Part shown: piece by piece, positions 47,001 through 59,749 of the stretch
How the letters are laid out: each line of letters begins with the position of its first letter
Numbering within the stretch: position 1 is the stretch's first letter
Assembly (NCBI GenBank): GCA_009192285.1
Contig: WBVU01000004.1
Coordinates: forward strand, 2,502,001 to 2,566,000
Direction: 5' to 3'
Length of the DNA: 64,000 nucleotides
DNA from: Morchella semilibera
Taxonomy: Eukaryota > Ascomycota > Pezizomycetes > Pezizales > Morchellaceae
The notes under the pieces: model-generated
The model's input: the letters and a program-made list of their open reading frames with translations, nothing else
Told to the model about the DNA's origin: nothing
Database searches by the model: none
Position numbers and translations under genes: made by a program

Positions 47001-50000
47001 AGCTTTCAGGCTCTGGCCTGTAAGTAGGTTACTTGGCGCATAAGTATGGCCCATTCATCTCGATGTTCTCTATTTCTGACTAGAATACCCTTCTTAGGCA
47101 AAGTACATATGCTGTCTGTAATGTACTGTGTGTGTGTGTGTGTGTGTGGACTTCTTCGAACCCAGTGTTTGCGGGCCTTCTCGGAGAACTCGGTAATCTG
47201 CAGTTCTCATTCACTTTCCACCCTATGAACGGCTTCCATGATAACCCGCCAGACATGGAGTGCACAGTACCAGCCAGGGGCGTTAGAATGGTCACTACCA
47301 TTTACCACAATCCCGGCGAAGGTCCCTGAGATCTCCTCCTCCTCCTAGATAGCTCACTCTCCCAGCTACCCCCTTGAGTTCACCAGTGTCGTGAATTGTC
47401 GCGCCACGACTACTGCCGCTGCTCCTCCACACCCGGCGCGGGCTGGACATAATTTCGCATATGTCTCTTTACATCATAGAACCTAGGATGTTAAGGTTTC
47501 TTTCTTCCATCCCATCCATGGAGACAACAAAGGCCTAGCTGAAGCTTTGAAGAAGAAGAGGAGGAGGAGGAGGCTCCGTCCAGCTCGGCGGGAGTAGTTA
47601 GATGGTAGACGAGAGAGCTGGGGTGGTGGTGCATCAAAGCTAGAGTAGATGACCCTCGGCTCCCCTGATCGCGATAGATATCAATCATATCACGACAGGA
47701 TCTAGTATACTCTTTTTACATGTAACTCCTTTGTGCGTCGTTATTCATCGCCAACAACGTCTTCAATTAACAGCATATCAGCAAATAGACGCCGCCTCTC
47801 CCCTTTATTATTTCACAGATGCTATTGTTAATTTTTTTCTTTTTAGGTTTTCTTTTCCTCCTCCTCTTATCAGCGAGGGCAGACTTTGGGTGCGATACGT
47901 ATCCGGTGTCGGTGAGCTGGCCGCCTTTGTAATATCACGATGTTAGGCCTAGGTTGAAGGTTGAGGGAAGCGTCTGATATTAAGCACCACAACCATCACC
48001 ACCCACCACAACCATCACCACCTAAGCAACCTTATTGGATCGAGGTCGAGTGGGTATATATATTGTAACTGTTCGTATTTGTATAGCCCATTCAATGCGT
48101 AACGGGCTTGAAAAGGTGGCTTAAACAAGTACATATTGCAGCCCCCATCTATCCACAGGTACCACCCGCATGGCCCACCACCAAACAAATCGAGTGGATG
48201 CTAAAACCATATCCCATCTTTTACCCCTTCAGAACGCATCCTATGACTGCTTAAAAGGGTATCTACAAAGCCACCCACCTGGCTGAACAGCTTGTCATGT
48301 CACCCCATGCATGCAACCTAAGATTGGTTACTCATTTTAAAGGGGTGTGTGTGAGGAGGCTAGAGTAGATGTAAGACATGGCTCGCACTCGCGATTTAAG
48401 CCCATCATCATTCTAATTGATGACCGGTCCGCCCATGGAAGCATACATGTAGATACCACCACTCGCTTGCCTGTAAGATAACATACAAAGTACCAACTAG
48501 GGACACCCGAGAATGATTGATCGATTTATTTGGCCCGCAAACCACATTCTGCTACATACATGTACTGCCGAGTGCATGTATGTAAACTGGAAACGAGGCA
48601 TGCACACGAGAAAACCTCCCTGGGACGTATATCTTGACCGTTGTGTTAATTGGCTCTCAGTTCCCCGGTTCGTGCTGCAATGTCAATTATCAAACCTAAT
48701 ACTATACTCACCCCTTTCTTCTTCCTGATGTGATGCTGATGCTGATGCGCATTTCAACATTCGAGACACGTGTTGCGTGGGCATCACGCTATCCGCTAAC
48801 TTACGTGCCCGACTTGCCTGGTGGTTGTGGTGCCTAACCTTCGCCTATGTCCGTCCAGATGTTTCTTCAACTCGAGGAAAGGAAAAAACAAATCCCATAC
48901 CAACACCCCCCCTCCCACCCCTCCTACCCCTCCCACCCTACCCCTAGGCATAGAAATAGACCAAATAAAAATAAAAAAAAAAAAAAAAAAAAAAAAATAA
49001 GGCTCTGTCCGTCACGAGTTGTGTGTTAACGGACGTGGTGGTGGTGGTAGACCCCTCTTTCTGGCGCGAGCGAGCGAGCGTCGGTAGTGTGAGCTTGGAT
49101 CTTCTCTCGGGCATTTCCCGCTTCTTCTTCTTTCTTTGTATATAGGTACATGTAAGTGAGTGAGCAAGGGAAGAAAATGATTTGATCCTGACCCCATTAC
49201 GGGATCTCAAACACCCGCCATTTTGGTTTAGCTTTGCCTGAAACATTCGGGGGGGCTTGCTTTGCTCTAATTTACCTACATACCATATGATCCCATGTCC
49301 CAGCTTATTTTGTTTGGGCCGCCCAATTGTATATTTACTTTTTTTTCCTTCCCTTTTTTTCCTTTTTTTTTTTTCCTTTTATCGGAAAAACGTGGTGCTG
49401 GCGGCCCTGGGAAAATATCAAAATGCTTGACCTTTTTGCACTTCCACTTTTGCTGGCCGTTAATGGAAGTCGATTAAGCGTGCTCTACCGTACCCCACCA
49501 CCACCACCACCACACACGTGAACAACCTTTTCCCCTCCAAAGTGCAAAATCTAATGACCAATCTAGCAGGAACTCGGGCTTCCAGAAGAACTTGTTCGCT
49601 CGCACGTTTAACGGCAAACACGGCAGAAAAGAAGGTGTGTAAAAAAAAAAAAAAAAAGAAGAGGAAAGAAAGAAAGGGTCCGCCGCCGGCCGCGCGCACG
49701 CCGGCCAACGGCTCTTCCATTCCTTCTAGAATCCGTACGCGAGGGGAACTAGAAGGAATGGAAGGTGTCTGTTCTAGCGCCGGCGGTCGGGCTTGGCGGT
49801 GGACCCTTGGGAGAACTTTGAGGGCCCAGGGATGGATGGACCCTGATGATGTACCTACATGTATAGCGATACCTAACGATTGATTGGTTGCGCATGCCAA
49901 TGGTGCTACATGTATCGACGGTAGATGTTTGTCAACAGTGTATAATAGAGAGGGACGGTGCGAAAAAGAGAAGAAAAATTTCAAGACATGTAGGGATGCT

Positions 50001-53000
50001 ATGCTTTGTATCGCGGCGCGCACATAAGGAGAGCACTCTAAGGAAATTGCAATTAAAAAAAAAAAAAAGATGGTCACTGGACCTATTCATCAGCGAGCAC
50101 GATACAGTACCTTAGACAGTACAGCGCTCTACGCAGTCAGTAGGTACAAGAACTGATCTACTACATATAGGTACTAGATGTAGTTACAATATTGGTATAT
50201 GATTTCAATTCACCCGCAATCGCACCCCCGGATCTACTTGACCTACCTGCCTGCTCGAATACAGAAGTTTGTAGACGATGTTACTGTGTCCCCTTACCTA
50301 CTTCATATGGTTCGTATAGTCAATTCATATCGATCGATTAATTGTTCCCTCAGTGATCATCACCATCACACGCACCCCAGATACACTGTGATCCAACTCC
50401 TAAGGATGAACCTTGACCGACGGTCATCTATATACATATATTTACTTACTCACCATACTCCTCTTCTATGCCAGGTTTTGCGGCAATAATTAACTTACTT
50501 ATCCATCCTCAGAGCAGGTCCAAGAGAGCACATGGGCTGGCTATACCTTCTTCAAATGGGGCACCGGCAAAGATCAGCCGAAAGAAACACAGGAAGGGAA
50601 CAAGCAGCAAGCAGCAAGCAGCAAGCAGCAAGCAAGCAAGCACGCGACATAGGAACACACACACATGCAGGTGCTACATAGTGGCCTTCCTGCCTTTTTT
50701 TTCTTTTTTTTTTTTTCTTCTCCTGCCCACTTGTGTACATACATACATGTGTAATCCTCCTCCCGGGTAAGAAGCATGTAGGTTACAGCTACCATAAGCT
50801 GTAACTCTACGTTTACGTTTACGGGTTTGTTGTGGTTCTGGGTGTATTCACGTAGGGGGGGGAACATTACAGCACTTACTCCAGCATCGTAAGAACCATA
50901 CATTTATGTACTTAACTACATGTACTATATATTTGTAAGCTAACCGTAACGCAGCAGCGCATCGCAGCAGCCAGAGTGATTTTCAATGCAACCTACCCCT
51001 CTCACGCGCCAATCTAGGTACCGTAAAAAGAAAAAAAATTAAATTCCCCGATATAAACTCTCGCGATGGATGGGGAGGAGGAGGGGGAGGAGGAGGAGGA
51101 GGAGGAGGCTCTGCGGAACGATCGGTGAAAGGACCGACTACCCGACCGTCAACGCGACGCGGACCCATGGTTCAGGTTCACTCTCATGTCCCCTCCATGG
51201 CTGGCCCACGTTTTCGATTGGTCCCTTCCAGAATTTGATGGCGGCAAGGGACCAGGTCAGGGTAAAAAAGGGGGGGGGGTGGTTCGCGTAGTAGGTAAAC
51301 TGCCGTACCGCTAGCGCCGTTCTAGAATACGTTGTCTGGAGAGAACTGGAAGGTGGGACTCGTGGGAGGGGTGGGAGGGGAGGTGTGGTTAGATGGTTGG
51401 CTGGTTGGGCGGTGCACGGGCCATAGATCTGTCGATGGGATTCCTGATGAGGACGGTCCTGGCTGGCTGTCTTTCTGTCTGGTTAGTTCTATAGAGTACA
51501 TGGAAGTCTGTCAATGTCTGTCTGGGACCCTCTCTATCTTTTCTCTGATATGTGGGTTCAAATAATAATGCTTATCGGAATAAATTTTTCCCCCTTCTCG
51601 AAAAGAAAAAAAAAAGCATGATATATCATTTTGTTATATACTATAGACAAGTACCTAGGCATGAGGTTCCTTTTTGTGTATACGTATTGTGATGGGGGAT
51701 TGCACATCTTCTTCCCCCTCCAATTTCTTGCTTCGCCTACAGACGACCAGACCAGACTAACTACATGTACAACCCGCTTCTACATGGCTGACTGTTTGAC
51801 CCACATTAAAATATCACTCGGGAAACCAACAGGTGGGGGATCCCCATCTCAAACTAGATGAAACAACGGCCACTAGAGAGGAACAACGGCAACAATAACA
51901 ACAAATACCAACAGCAGTTGTACCTGGATCCTTTCTGTTATTTAATTTTGCGTGATGTATGTGTTCCTATCCCTCCCCCCCCCCCCTCCCTTACCTTCAC
52001 CCCCCACACACACCACACACACACCCTTGGACGGCCTCATCTCCTACAACAAACCTTACATACATAACATACGTATCATCACTGCCACCACAACCAGCAG
52101 CACAACCAGCACCAGCAGCACCAGCAAAGGCACACCAGCGGCGAACAGTCATCAAGTATTACGCGAGTCATTGAGAGCTCAGGAGGAGGGAGGAGGAGGA
52201 GGAGGGGCGACGGCGAGGATATCCCTCCCAAGACAAAAAAGAAAAGGATTTTTTTTATAAATATATATATATCCAGATACTGCTAGCAAGTAGCAGGCAT
52301 ACGGAGAATATCCGGCCCCCCTCTGGGCTAACCGATCACAAGCTTCTAGCAAGGGCCATCCCGAGGGAACGCTCTTCCTCTTAGTAAAATCGCCGGCTAT
52401 CGGTGCAACGAGAGGGGGAAGAATAAAAAGAATGACTGCCCTGTCCTCCTGGTTCCTCAGTCTATGACAATAATGATTCAAATAATCTAAGGTGGAATCA
52501 GCATTGCCACTATCTAGGTACATATATCTGGCCAGTGCGTGGCAAAGCACCACATACATACGTTGAAAAGAGAGAGAAAAAATTATATTCCTACTGGCCT
52601 GGGTTAGACAATCATTGACAGCATTGGTTACCGTTCATCGAGATGTTGAATTTTTCCTACGACGCTAATTACCCCCGCGAACCAGGTCGTTTGGAGGTAG
52701 ACCAATATCGGCTTCTCTCGCAGGAATAAAATTTCTGCTTAATTTCAGTACATAACTGGCTATAGTGTCAGTCGCGTGTTGGACGCAGGGAACGGTCCCT
52801 TGGTACGCCAATAGGCAAAAGGCAGGGGTGTCTCTCTCTAGATCTTTTACAAGATCGACAGATGAACCACACCCCATTGCGAAAAATTCCAGCGATTCGC
52901 GAACGGTGTGATCTTTTCTTTGACCACCAATCACTCTCCTCCTGCCAGGGGCTATGGTCAGCGGCGTCTTGGGTATTACCATTTCATCCCCCATGGACCG
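47001..53000. other. Gene desert, part 2: simple-repeat-rich DNA
   Basis: No gene supported. It is packed with short tandem repeats: TG repeat near 47129-47149, A-rich tract 48966-48997, ACC repeat near 49497-49512, AAGCAGC repeat 50600-50642, GGA repeat near 51075-51107 and CA-rich sequence near 52003-52022. There are eight TACATGTA palindromes: 47717, 48444, 48557, 49147, 49856, 49907, 50917 and 51762. A 16-bp perfect inverted repeat lies at 49714-49764. One minus ORF of 109 codons (52665-52994) starts with ATG and is not low-complexity, but no family is recognised. Confidence 0.5.
49714..49764. repeat. Perfect 16-bp inverted repeat with 19-nt loop
   Basis: CTTCCATTCCTTCTAG at 49714-49729 is answered by its exact complement at 49749-49764. 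The pair can form a cruciform or RNA hairpin. Confidence 0.85.
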
Positions 53001-56000
53001 CTTTGCCGAAATCGAGGACGGAAGCTTTACGTGGCAACATCTGTTGAGCTCGTCAGAGATACAAATACCTAGCTAATCATCGTTTGGAATACTAGCAGCA
53101 GCTGCTGCTTTCAAAACAGGATTCTCAAGAATCCACCTGGGCAGAGAGGATACAGCTCTCACTGACGTTCCGGCTGGGAAGGGACCGGGAGTTGTGGGTG
53201 CCGGAATTTCTAACTGTTGGTGCGATTCATCTGATGAATATTAAATCCAGGCACATATGAACGACTGTTAACCATGAATTACCAACGGCTTTCTCACCGG
53301 TACACTTTGTCTACTTTCCTCTATCTCTCCACCGTACATAGGACCTCCATCTCTCTAGAGGCGTTTGGAATGCGGCCACCTCATAACAATTGAGTTTCCC
53401 CCCGGCTACTCAGCGGGCTTTCTGATTGGCGGGCCCGCCGTTCTAATCAGCCTATCAGGGCGGATTTAGAATCGGCACCAATGTGATGAAGCAAAAGATA
53501 CGCTCGTATCGACGTCTCGATTACAAGTGACCTCTGAATTGCGTAGGAATGGGATGTTTTTCATATCTCCAGCGATTTGGTACTTCAAAGTCATAACCAA
53601 TCACTCGTCAGGATGTTTATCATTAAAGGAAATACCCCCAACAGATGTGATGAGGTGATAACACCCGCTCGCCGCCGACTCGCCGTTTGATGGATGGACG
53701 GGTGCTTACCCCGCAGCACCCCGACCCGGTGCTGTCCGCACAGACAGTTGGCCCGAGTCTCAATGGCCAATGATTCGGCGGGCAAAAATACCGTCGATGG
53801 CCGAGCATCTAAGCTCAGCCGTAATCAAGCGCTTTCTTCCCTCTTCCCTCGAGCGGGGCAATGCAACGGCCAGCGGAGCGGAGCGCAAGAGGTGCTTGAG
53901 CGGTTTTTTATTTCTCTTGATAGGAATTGTTTTATTATTATTATTATAATCATCACCTGTGGTGAGGAGATCAGCGGGAGAACTCGGATGCCGGGCTGTG
54001 CGCTGGGAGGCGGTCTTCTATTTATGCGAAACAGTGCTTAGGTCACCTATTAGTTTTATTTTCTTTCTTGCGTGACATGTTCATGTCATGTGTTGCTACC
54101 ACGTGCTCTATTCTCAGGAGACCAGATTTGTGAGCCTCAGGATTGCCATGTGGATTTAAATTCTGATAGAGGAGGTTGCTATTAGTTATGTTTTTGGTTT
54201 GATGGGGTGGTTCTACTATTAGTGAGCCAGTCATAACAGTCCTGTGTGTTATGATAGTACATGTAGTAAAGTAGCAACTATCTTGCAACTAATCATGATC
54301 CGGGCCCATGTTTGTTTATTGGAGTCCAGAACGGAATTAATTCTTGACGTGAAAACGGAGACGATTACAGAGTCTGATCATGATAGATATTACTGGATAG
54401 ACAGATCCGCGCGTAAAGACTTTCCCGTGACCAACAACCCCCCCTTACCTGTGATAGGTGAGTGAGAGGTAGTGATCACGCTTAAGAAATATACATGTAA
54501 GTTAAATCCGAGCTAGGCAGCTACTACATGAACCGATGTTCGAACTAGGGAAGAATTCCAACTGATCTTAAATGGAATAAGTAGTAAATGGGGACTAGCC
54601 TGTTATCAGTGAATTCTAACCCATCTATAGTCGATTGATGTGATTTCATTATTCTCGTACGAACCTGTAAATCTTGGGCAAATCTAGCTATGTCCGAGTG
54701 ATCGACTATGAGTTACGCGTCGTTCTGCGCCCTCCCCTCCTCTCTCTCTCTCCCCTTTTTTAAGAGGATGAGCTACGGAATGTTTGAGTTTGTATGCGGG
54801 TACCTATGTGTAGTCTGATACACATCTAAACTATATGCTCTAAATGGCACCCAGTAAGCGGCATGCCGAGCATGAGACTAGTACAAGCAAGTACCTTTTC
54901 ATGCTAGACTTACCTCACGGGGCGTAACTTTATTTTGACCAACTAAAGATGCTCTTGATGGCCGAAGTCCGTCTCGGAAACGGTTTCTGCTCTCGACCAA
55001 AATCATTCTTCCGTCATTTCCCGCTTGAACGGCGCTTGTACTCTCCCGAGACAGTAATGTTCCAGCAATAAAATAATTAGTTAATGTCAACAAATAAAGC
55101 GGCCTTTGGAAGCAACGTAGAACTAGATAAAAGAAGCCAACATGTGACGTGGGCATATCGGCAGCACAAACTGGGGCCGTGCCTGATCAGCGGCTGTAGA
55201 CTGCATGATCTACTCTAATGAGCACTCTGCGTGACAGCTGGGTGCACCTTATGCGGGCTCGGTCGATCCGGGCAAAGACGCCATACGTAGAGTGCAAAGT
55301 ACTGGCCAAAGCTTAGTTGAAATCGAACACGGTATGTTATGGAGGTTGATTAGGCGTTTAAAACTCCCCGGGAGGCATTATTGGAAAGCTCTGAATAGGG
55401 ACGGAGAGTTCGTTCTCCGTTCCCCGTTCCCCGTGGTACTGGGTGACCGACCCGTGTCTCATATGCACCCGGCAGATCGATTTTTGGCTTTTCGCTTGGG
55501 CCTCACGATCCGAGGACTAGTTGTATCCGATTTTTCTGAATTAGTTAAAGCAGCTCCAGAGATAGAGATTTCCCCTTCCAGAAGGTATGTTTATATCCTA
55601 CAGACCAACCCTTGCTGCTCAAAGGAGTTACTTGCTGGCAAGTCTCATGGATCAGGCCCGGAAACATGAACCTAGGTTCCCTTTTTTTTTTAGTCTATTA
55701 ACCATAATTAAATCATCACCAATCACTCGGTGCGTGGTGGTGTGGGGGTGGGAAATTGGGTGTGCCTTGAGGATCTATAGGCGGAGTATAAGTAGTAGAA
55801 GCACAGACTTTTTTGTGTTGATCAATAACATGTCATTCGTAGAATAATGGGTTCACTGCTTGTTTGCCTTATTCGTAGTTTCCGAGTGGGGGATGAGACC
55901 GCACTTTCGGGAACATCATCGTGCGTACAGTACGGCGCCCCCTTCCACTCACTGTTTCTGAATATATCATCCTGAGGCTATGGTGTGGTGAAGTGCGATG

Positions 56001-57999
56001 CTCATCAAATAGAGCTAAAGGGGTCGAAGCCAGGTGTTGTAACTCTTCAAATTTTGGTGCTGCAAGCTTCCTTATATAGGTACGCCACCAATCTCGCGAC
56101 CAAGAATTAATGCAGTAGCAGCTTGTATCTGGGTCTTCCTGGTTCTGGGGTTCGCGTCCTCAACTACTTTCGGGGGGATATTCAATTGCCTTGATCTGAG
56201 CGCAATCACTATTTGCCGGAGCTCGAGATAGTCGAATGTTTCTAGCTTAAGGGCTTAAGATATATAAGGAGACCGAATAAGGTTTATACCTTGGTAGTGT
56301 ACTCATGTACCGCCACATTTCTTTCACCTGTTTTCCTCGGCTGTAGACAAATGCTGGCCGCCCTCCGCACCATAGTTAAGTTTACTCGAGTTTGATTTCC
56401 CAGTCCTGTTGGTGCTCCAACAGCTCTCCAAAGGTGGGCGTGGTGTGAGCGCTCTTTTTTTTTTTTTTTTTTTCCCCTCTTTGGGGGGGGGGGGGGATAT
56501 TCCGGTTCGCGAATTCGGCCAGGCTTCAGGTTGAGTACATACATAATGGACAGTTAAGGGTCGAGAGTGTGAGAGCGTCAAACTTGACATAAATCTGTGC
56601 GGGCGGATCATATAGACCTGTAGTCCTAAGGAATAACCGCGAGCCCCTTCATGGTAAGAATATCTCAAGATTGAAAATAGCGTTGGTGACAATGATGTGA
56701 TCTGCATACCTACGAAGAATATAACATCATGGTACTCATTAGGCACGGTAGGAGGAAACTAGAACAAAAGAGCTGGAAAGGAAGATACTTTGGCGAAGCA
56801 GCTGAGATTGGTGTTTGACACTTGTTCTGGTTTAACTATGAATGCAATCTATCAAAGGACTTTCGGGACTGGTCCAACCACGATCGCGAGTGGACTAAAT
56901 GATGTGAGCGAATATGAACTATTTCATAATGAAAAGGACTACGCTCATAGCGGTCTTCGGGTGCTCCTGATATTGATAAAAAGGCTAGGTATCTTTTGTA
57001 AGGTCCACAGGTCCTAGGGACGTGGTCTCGGCCCTCAAGATGGTCTAGCGTTGCTCAATTTTCCTTTAAAGTGGCCGTCGACAGTATTCAATGTTGGAAT
57101 TACAGGGACCGGCAAACCCGCGGGCACTGGCGGATAGACTACATGTATGTTTAGATTCGGCCGGCTGGAACGGGATGGAGAAAGCGTGAAGAAGAGTTGG
57201 GATGGGAGCAATGAGGCGTCTATGTAGTTTGTAAGCTTGGGTTACCCAGCCGTGGTAGAATCACAACTCATCACTCGCGCCAAGAAAACCCTGCTGCTTG
57301 CTCTCAGAAAGGCGGAACACTACATACATGTACATATCACTCTCTCACGGGGTGCTACAAGATGACTACAACATATTTCGTATACTTCTCTATTAGTACA
57401 CTATCCCTCCATAGATAAATTCTTTTCCCGCTATTGAAGCGCCTCGGGGCCAATTGAAAAATTTTCATTAAGCCCCATGCCAGTTGCGATTGGCCGTGAG
57501 GAAATAAGCAATAAACCGCGCGAGTTGGCCACATGCTACAATTACGCTCCAGGGGTCTGGTGAGACTATGGTTATGCAGTATACAGTCGTTAGTGAAACT
57601 CACCTCTTTACTCCGCCATCGAAGTCCGCTCTGCTGGTTGGTAGCTATAGGGAGTTTGGGTGAACGGACTAGTAACATAGGTTTAGCGTAGTTTCACGGG
57701 AATATTAAACCTATAACACTCGATTTAGGGAAATGGTCATATGGAGAAGAGCTCTGAATGGGGACTGTGTCTAGGGGCTTTCCTCGCTCGCCTCTACCAG
57801 TTAAGGACGTGGTTTTCCCGCAATTTAGACAGCCATAACTAATTATAACTTACACGCACAAGAGCCATTCTCGGGGAAAAAAAAAACTTACTCCAGCTGG
57901 GTAACTGTTGTAGGGTTAGCACCTTGGCTATAGCCACCTCTGAGAAGCTGCAAGGTCGGCGAAAAAAATTGGTTTTAGTCCTAAGAAGATTTAAACGGC
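53001..57999. other. Gene desert, part 3
   Basis: No gene supported over 5 kb. It contains a 12-bp GC palindrome GGCGGGCCCGCC (53428-53439), TACATGTA at 54258, 54492, 57140 and 57325, CCGAGTGAT-type motifs at 54694 and 55722, and a T-run/G-run pair near 56457-56495. An open frame at 55292-55669 opens with GTG and has an internal ATG at about 55337, but no family signal. Confidence 0.5.
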
Positions 58000-58037
58000 C
58001 AAAAAAAAAAAGGGTCTTGGCGGTTCCTCCTACCAGC

Positions 58038-58045
58038 TATATAAA
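58038..58045 (+). promoter_or_regulatory. TATA-like element upstream of hairpin array
   Basis: TATATAAA followed by C/T-rich sequence lies about 220 bp before the first hairpin. It is the kind of element that could start a plus-strand transcript through the array. This is inference only. Confidence 0.3.
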
Positions 58046-58261
58046 CCCCTCACTCCCACTCCCTCTTCTCTCCCCCAAGCAGCAGACAGCTTCTGGCCTC
58101 ACCGGGCTAGAACCTGTCTGCATACCCCCCCTTGACTCCCTCTCCTCAAATTCTGAGAGGGAAATAGAAGCGGGGGGTAGCAAAAAGTGGTAGGGATAGT
58201 CCCCACTCACTCGCTCTGGCATTGTTGCCATAGAGGAGTTGAGGGGCTATCCTGGCCACTG

Positions 58262-58801
58262 TCTCCCCTGGCTGCTGCTGTCAGGGGGGCGTAAAAAAGC
58301 CCCTCTTGGGCTCTGAGCGAAATGCTTAGAGTTCCGAGCGGGGCTTTTTTGCGTTAGGTCTCCCTGACTATTGTCGGGGAGACTAGCGTGATCAAAGGCC
58401 TCTCCTGGTCCTTGGGCTTTGGCCTGAGGATCAGGGGGGGCCTTTTTTGCGTTAGGTCCCCCTGACTATTGTTGGGGGGACTAGCGTGAGGAAAGGCCTC
58501 TCCTGGTCCTTGGGCTTCGGCCTGAGGGTCAGGGGGGGCCTTTTTTGCGTTAGGTTAGCTGTTTCCCCACCGTTCCTCTTTGCTGTGTAGAAAGGCCTCT
58601 CTTGGTCCTTGGGCTTTGGCCCGAGGATTGAGAGAGGCCTTTTTTGCGTTAGGTGATTAGTTTTCTTGTAGCCCCTCTTTGTTTTATAGAAAGGCCTCTC
58701 TTGGTTCTTGGTCTTTGGCCCGAGGACCGAGGGGGGCCTCTTTTGCGTTGGGTCGCGGTCCCTATTGGTTCTTGGGCGCTGTCCGAGGAATCGAGAGGGG
58801 A
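58262..58801 (+). repeat. Tandem array of ~99-bp hairpin-forming units
   Basis: Units repeat every 98-101 bp. Long type-1 hairpins are at 58293-58350, 58394-58448, 58492-58546, 58591-58645 and 58690-58744, with a degenerate sixth at about 58758-58801. Copies two to five have a stem of about 24 bp starting AAAGGCC. Most copies end in six T, followed by GCGTTAGGT. A shorter type-2 hairpin (10-11 bp, core GTCYCCCTGAC) lies at 58262-58289, 58358-58384 and 58456-58481, that is before the first, second and third long hairpins. Differences between copies are mostly paired: a C-G pair in one stem is T-A in another, and G-C becomes G-T. No protein is convincingly encoded. It may be a structured non-coding RNA, a small-RNA hairpin locus or an expanding palindromic repeat. 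Confidence 0.85.
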
Positions 58802-58852
58802 TTTTAGGAGCTCTAGATCTGGCCGTAATGTGTATGCAATACTTTGTCACTG

Positions 58853-58868
58853 CCACTGTAGCTTAGTG
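58853..58868 (+). other. tRNA-like A-box (possible tRNA-derived remnant)
   Basis: TAGCTTAGTGGTATG resembles a pol III A-box as found in tRNA D-arms. No proper B-box or cloverleaf follows, so this is at best a decayed tRNA or SINE head just downstream of the hairpin array. Confidence 0.2.
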
Positions 58869-58949
58869 GTATGGGAAAACATTGTACGGGATATGGCAGG
58901 TCGGAAGTGTGCAGATTCTTGTGGGGGGCAGGGATGGAAGGAGTAGTTC

Positions 58950-59749
58950 TCTGATCGAGATTTTATTTTATTTTTATTTATTCTATTCTCCGAGTTGAGT
59001 ATTGGAATCATTTAAGGTGGAAGAGGTGCCCGAGCCTTTTTCCTAGTAAAGAACTAAGGTGGCCCATAGCTTGGGATAGAGCGCATGTATCTGTATATAT
59101 ATATAGGGCTACCTCTCCATCGGGAAAAACTGTATAGGTTCTGCAATTCCTGTTTGGTTGGTTGAAAGCTGGTAGCAGTTGGAAGAGCTAGCCCTCCGTG
59201 ATAGAAGATTAATTAGACGGTGGACTTAACTGAGGTTAGCTTGGAGGCTGCTCCTAGCGAGGGTTTGTAGGTCCTTGGTTGTGGGGATAACCTACGACTG
59301 CGAAGACGCTCTAATATATACACATCTGCAGCTGTTTAGTTATCATTAGCCCAGGGACCATAGATGTGACTCTTTAATTTTGACGCATTAGCTATATGTG
59401 AGTTTATAGACCGAGCGGCAACTTTGTAACAGTTCAAGTCCGTACTCGGCTTAGACCAACCCACAACCCACAACCCACAACCCACAACCCACAACCCATA
59501 AAATTGACCTAATCACCACTCATCACTCGGCCCTGCGTCTATCTCGCAAGCGCGGACTGGCTTGGCTGTGTTACTAAACTAGGGGCGGCTCCCAATTCCC
59601 AACAATGCCAAGCCATTACTACCCCAGTCGTTGCCACGTCCCAGTTAAAGAGTTCCGACCAGATCAACCTTTTTGAGAATAGGATATTCAACTGCGAGAG
59701 AGCTGCCATTTCTTCAACCTTCCTATCATACCCCTCTCTTCAAGCTTCG
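58950..59749. other. Intergenic, GET1 promoter
   Basis: About 800 bp with no supported gene before GET1. It contains a short tandem heptamer (CCACAAC, five copies plus partial, 59457-59497) and a CCGAGTGAT-type motif (59522-59530) directly after it. Confidence 0.6.
59457..59497. repeat. Heptanucleotide tandem repeat (CCACAAC)n
   Basis: Five perfect tandem copies of CCACAAC with partial flanking units, about 255 bp upstream of the GET1 start codon. Confidence 0.9.

Noticed and set aside
49460-50077. 205-codon minus-strand ORF
   Set aside because: It is built from poly-T, poly-A and ACC repeats translated as Phe and Val runs.
58452-58856. 134-codon minus-strand ORF with repeated TQKRPP/KDQERPF segments
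   Set aside because: The repeated peptide is the translation of the hairpin array; substitutions follow stem pairing rather than codon positions, and there is no known family.
58853-58950. Complete tRNA gene after the hairpin array
   Set aside because: Only an A-box-like start is visible; no B-box or cloverleaf follows, so it is kept only as a low-confidence remnant.
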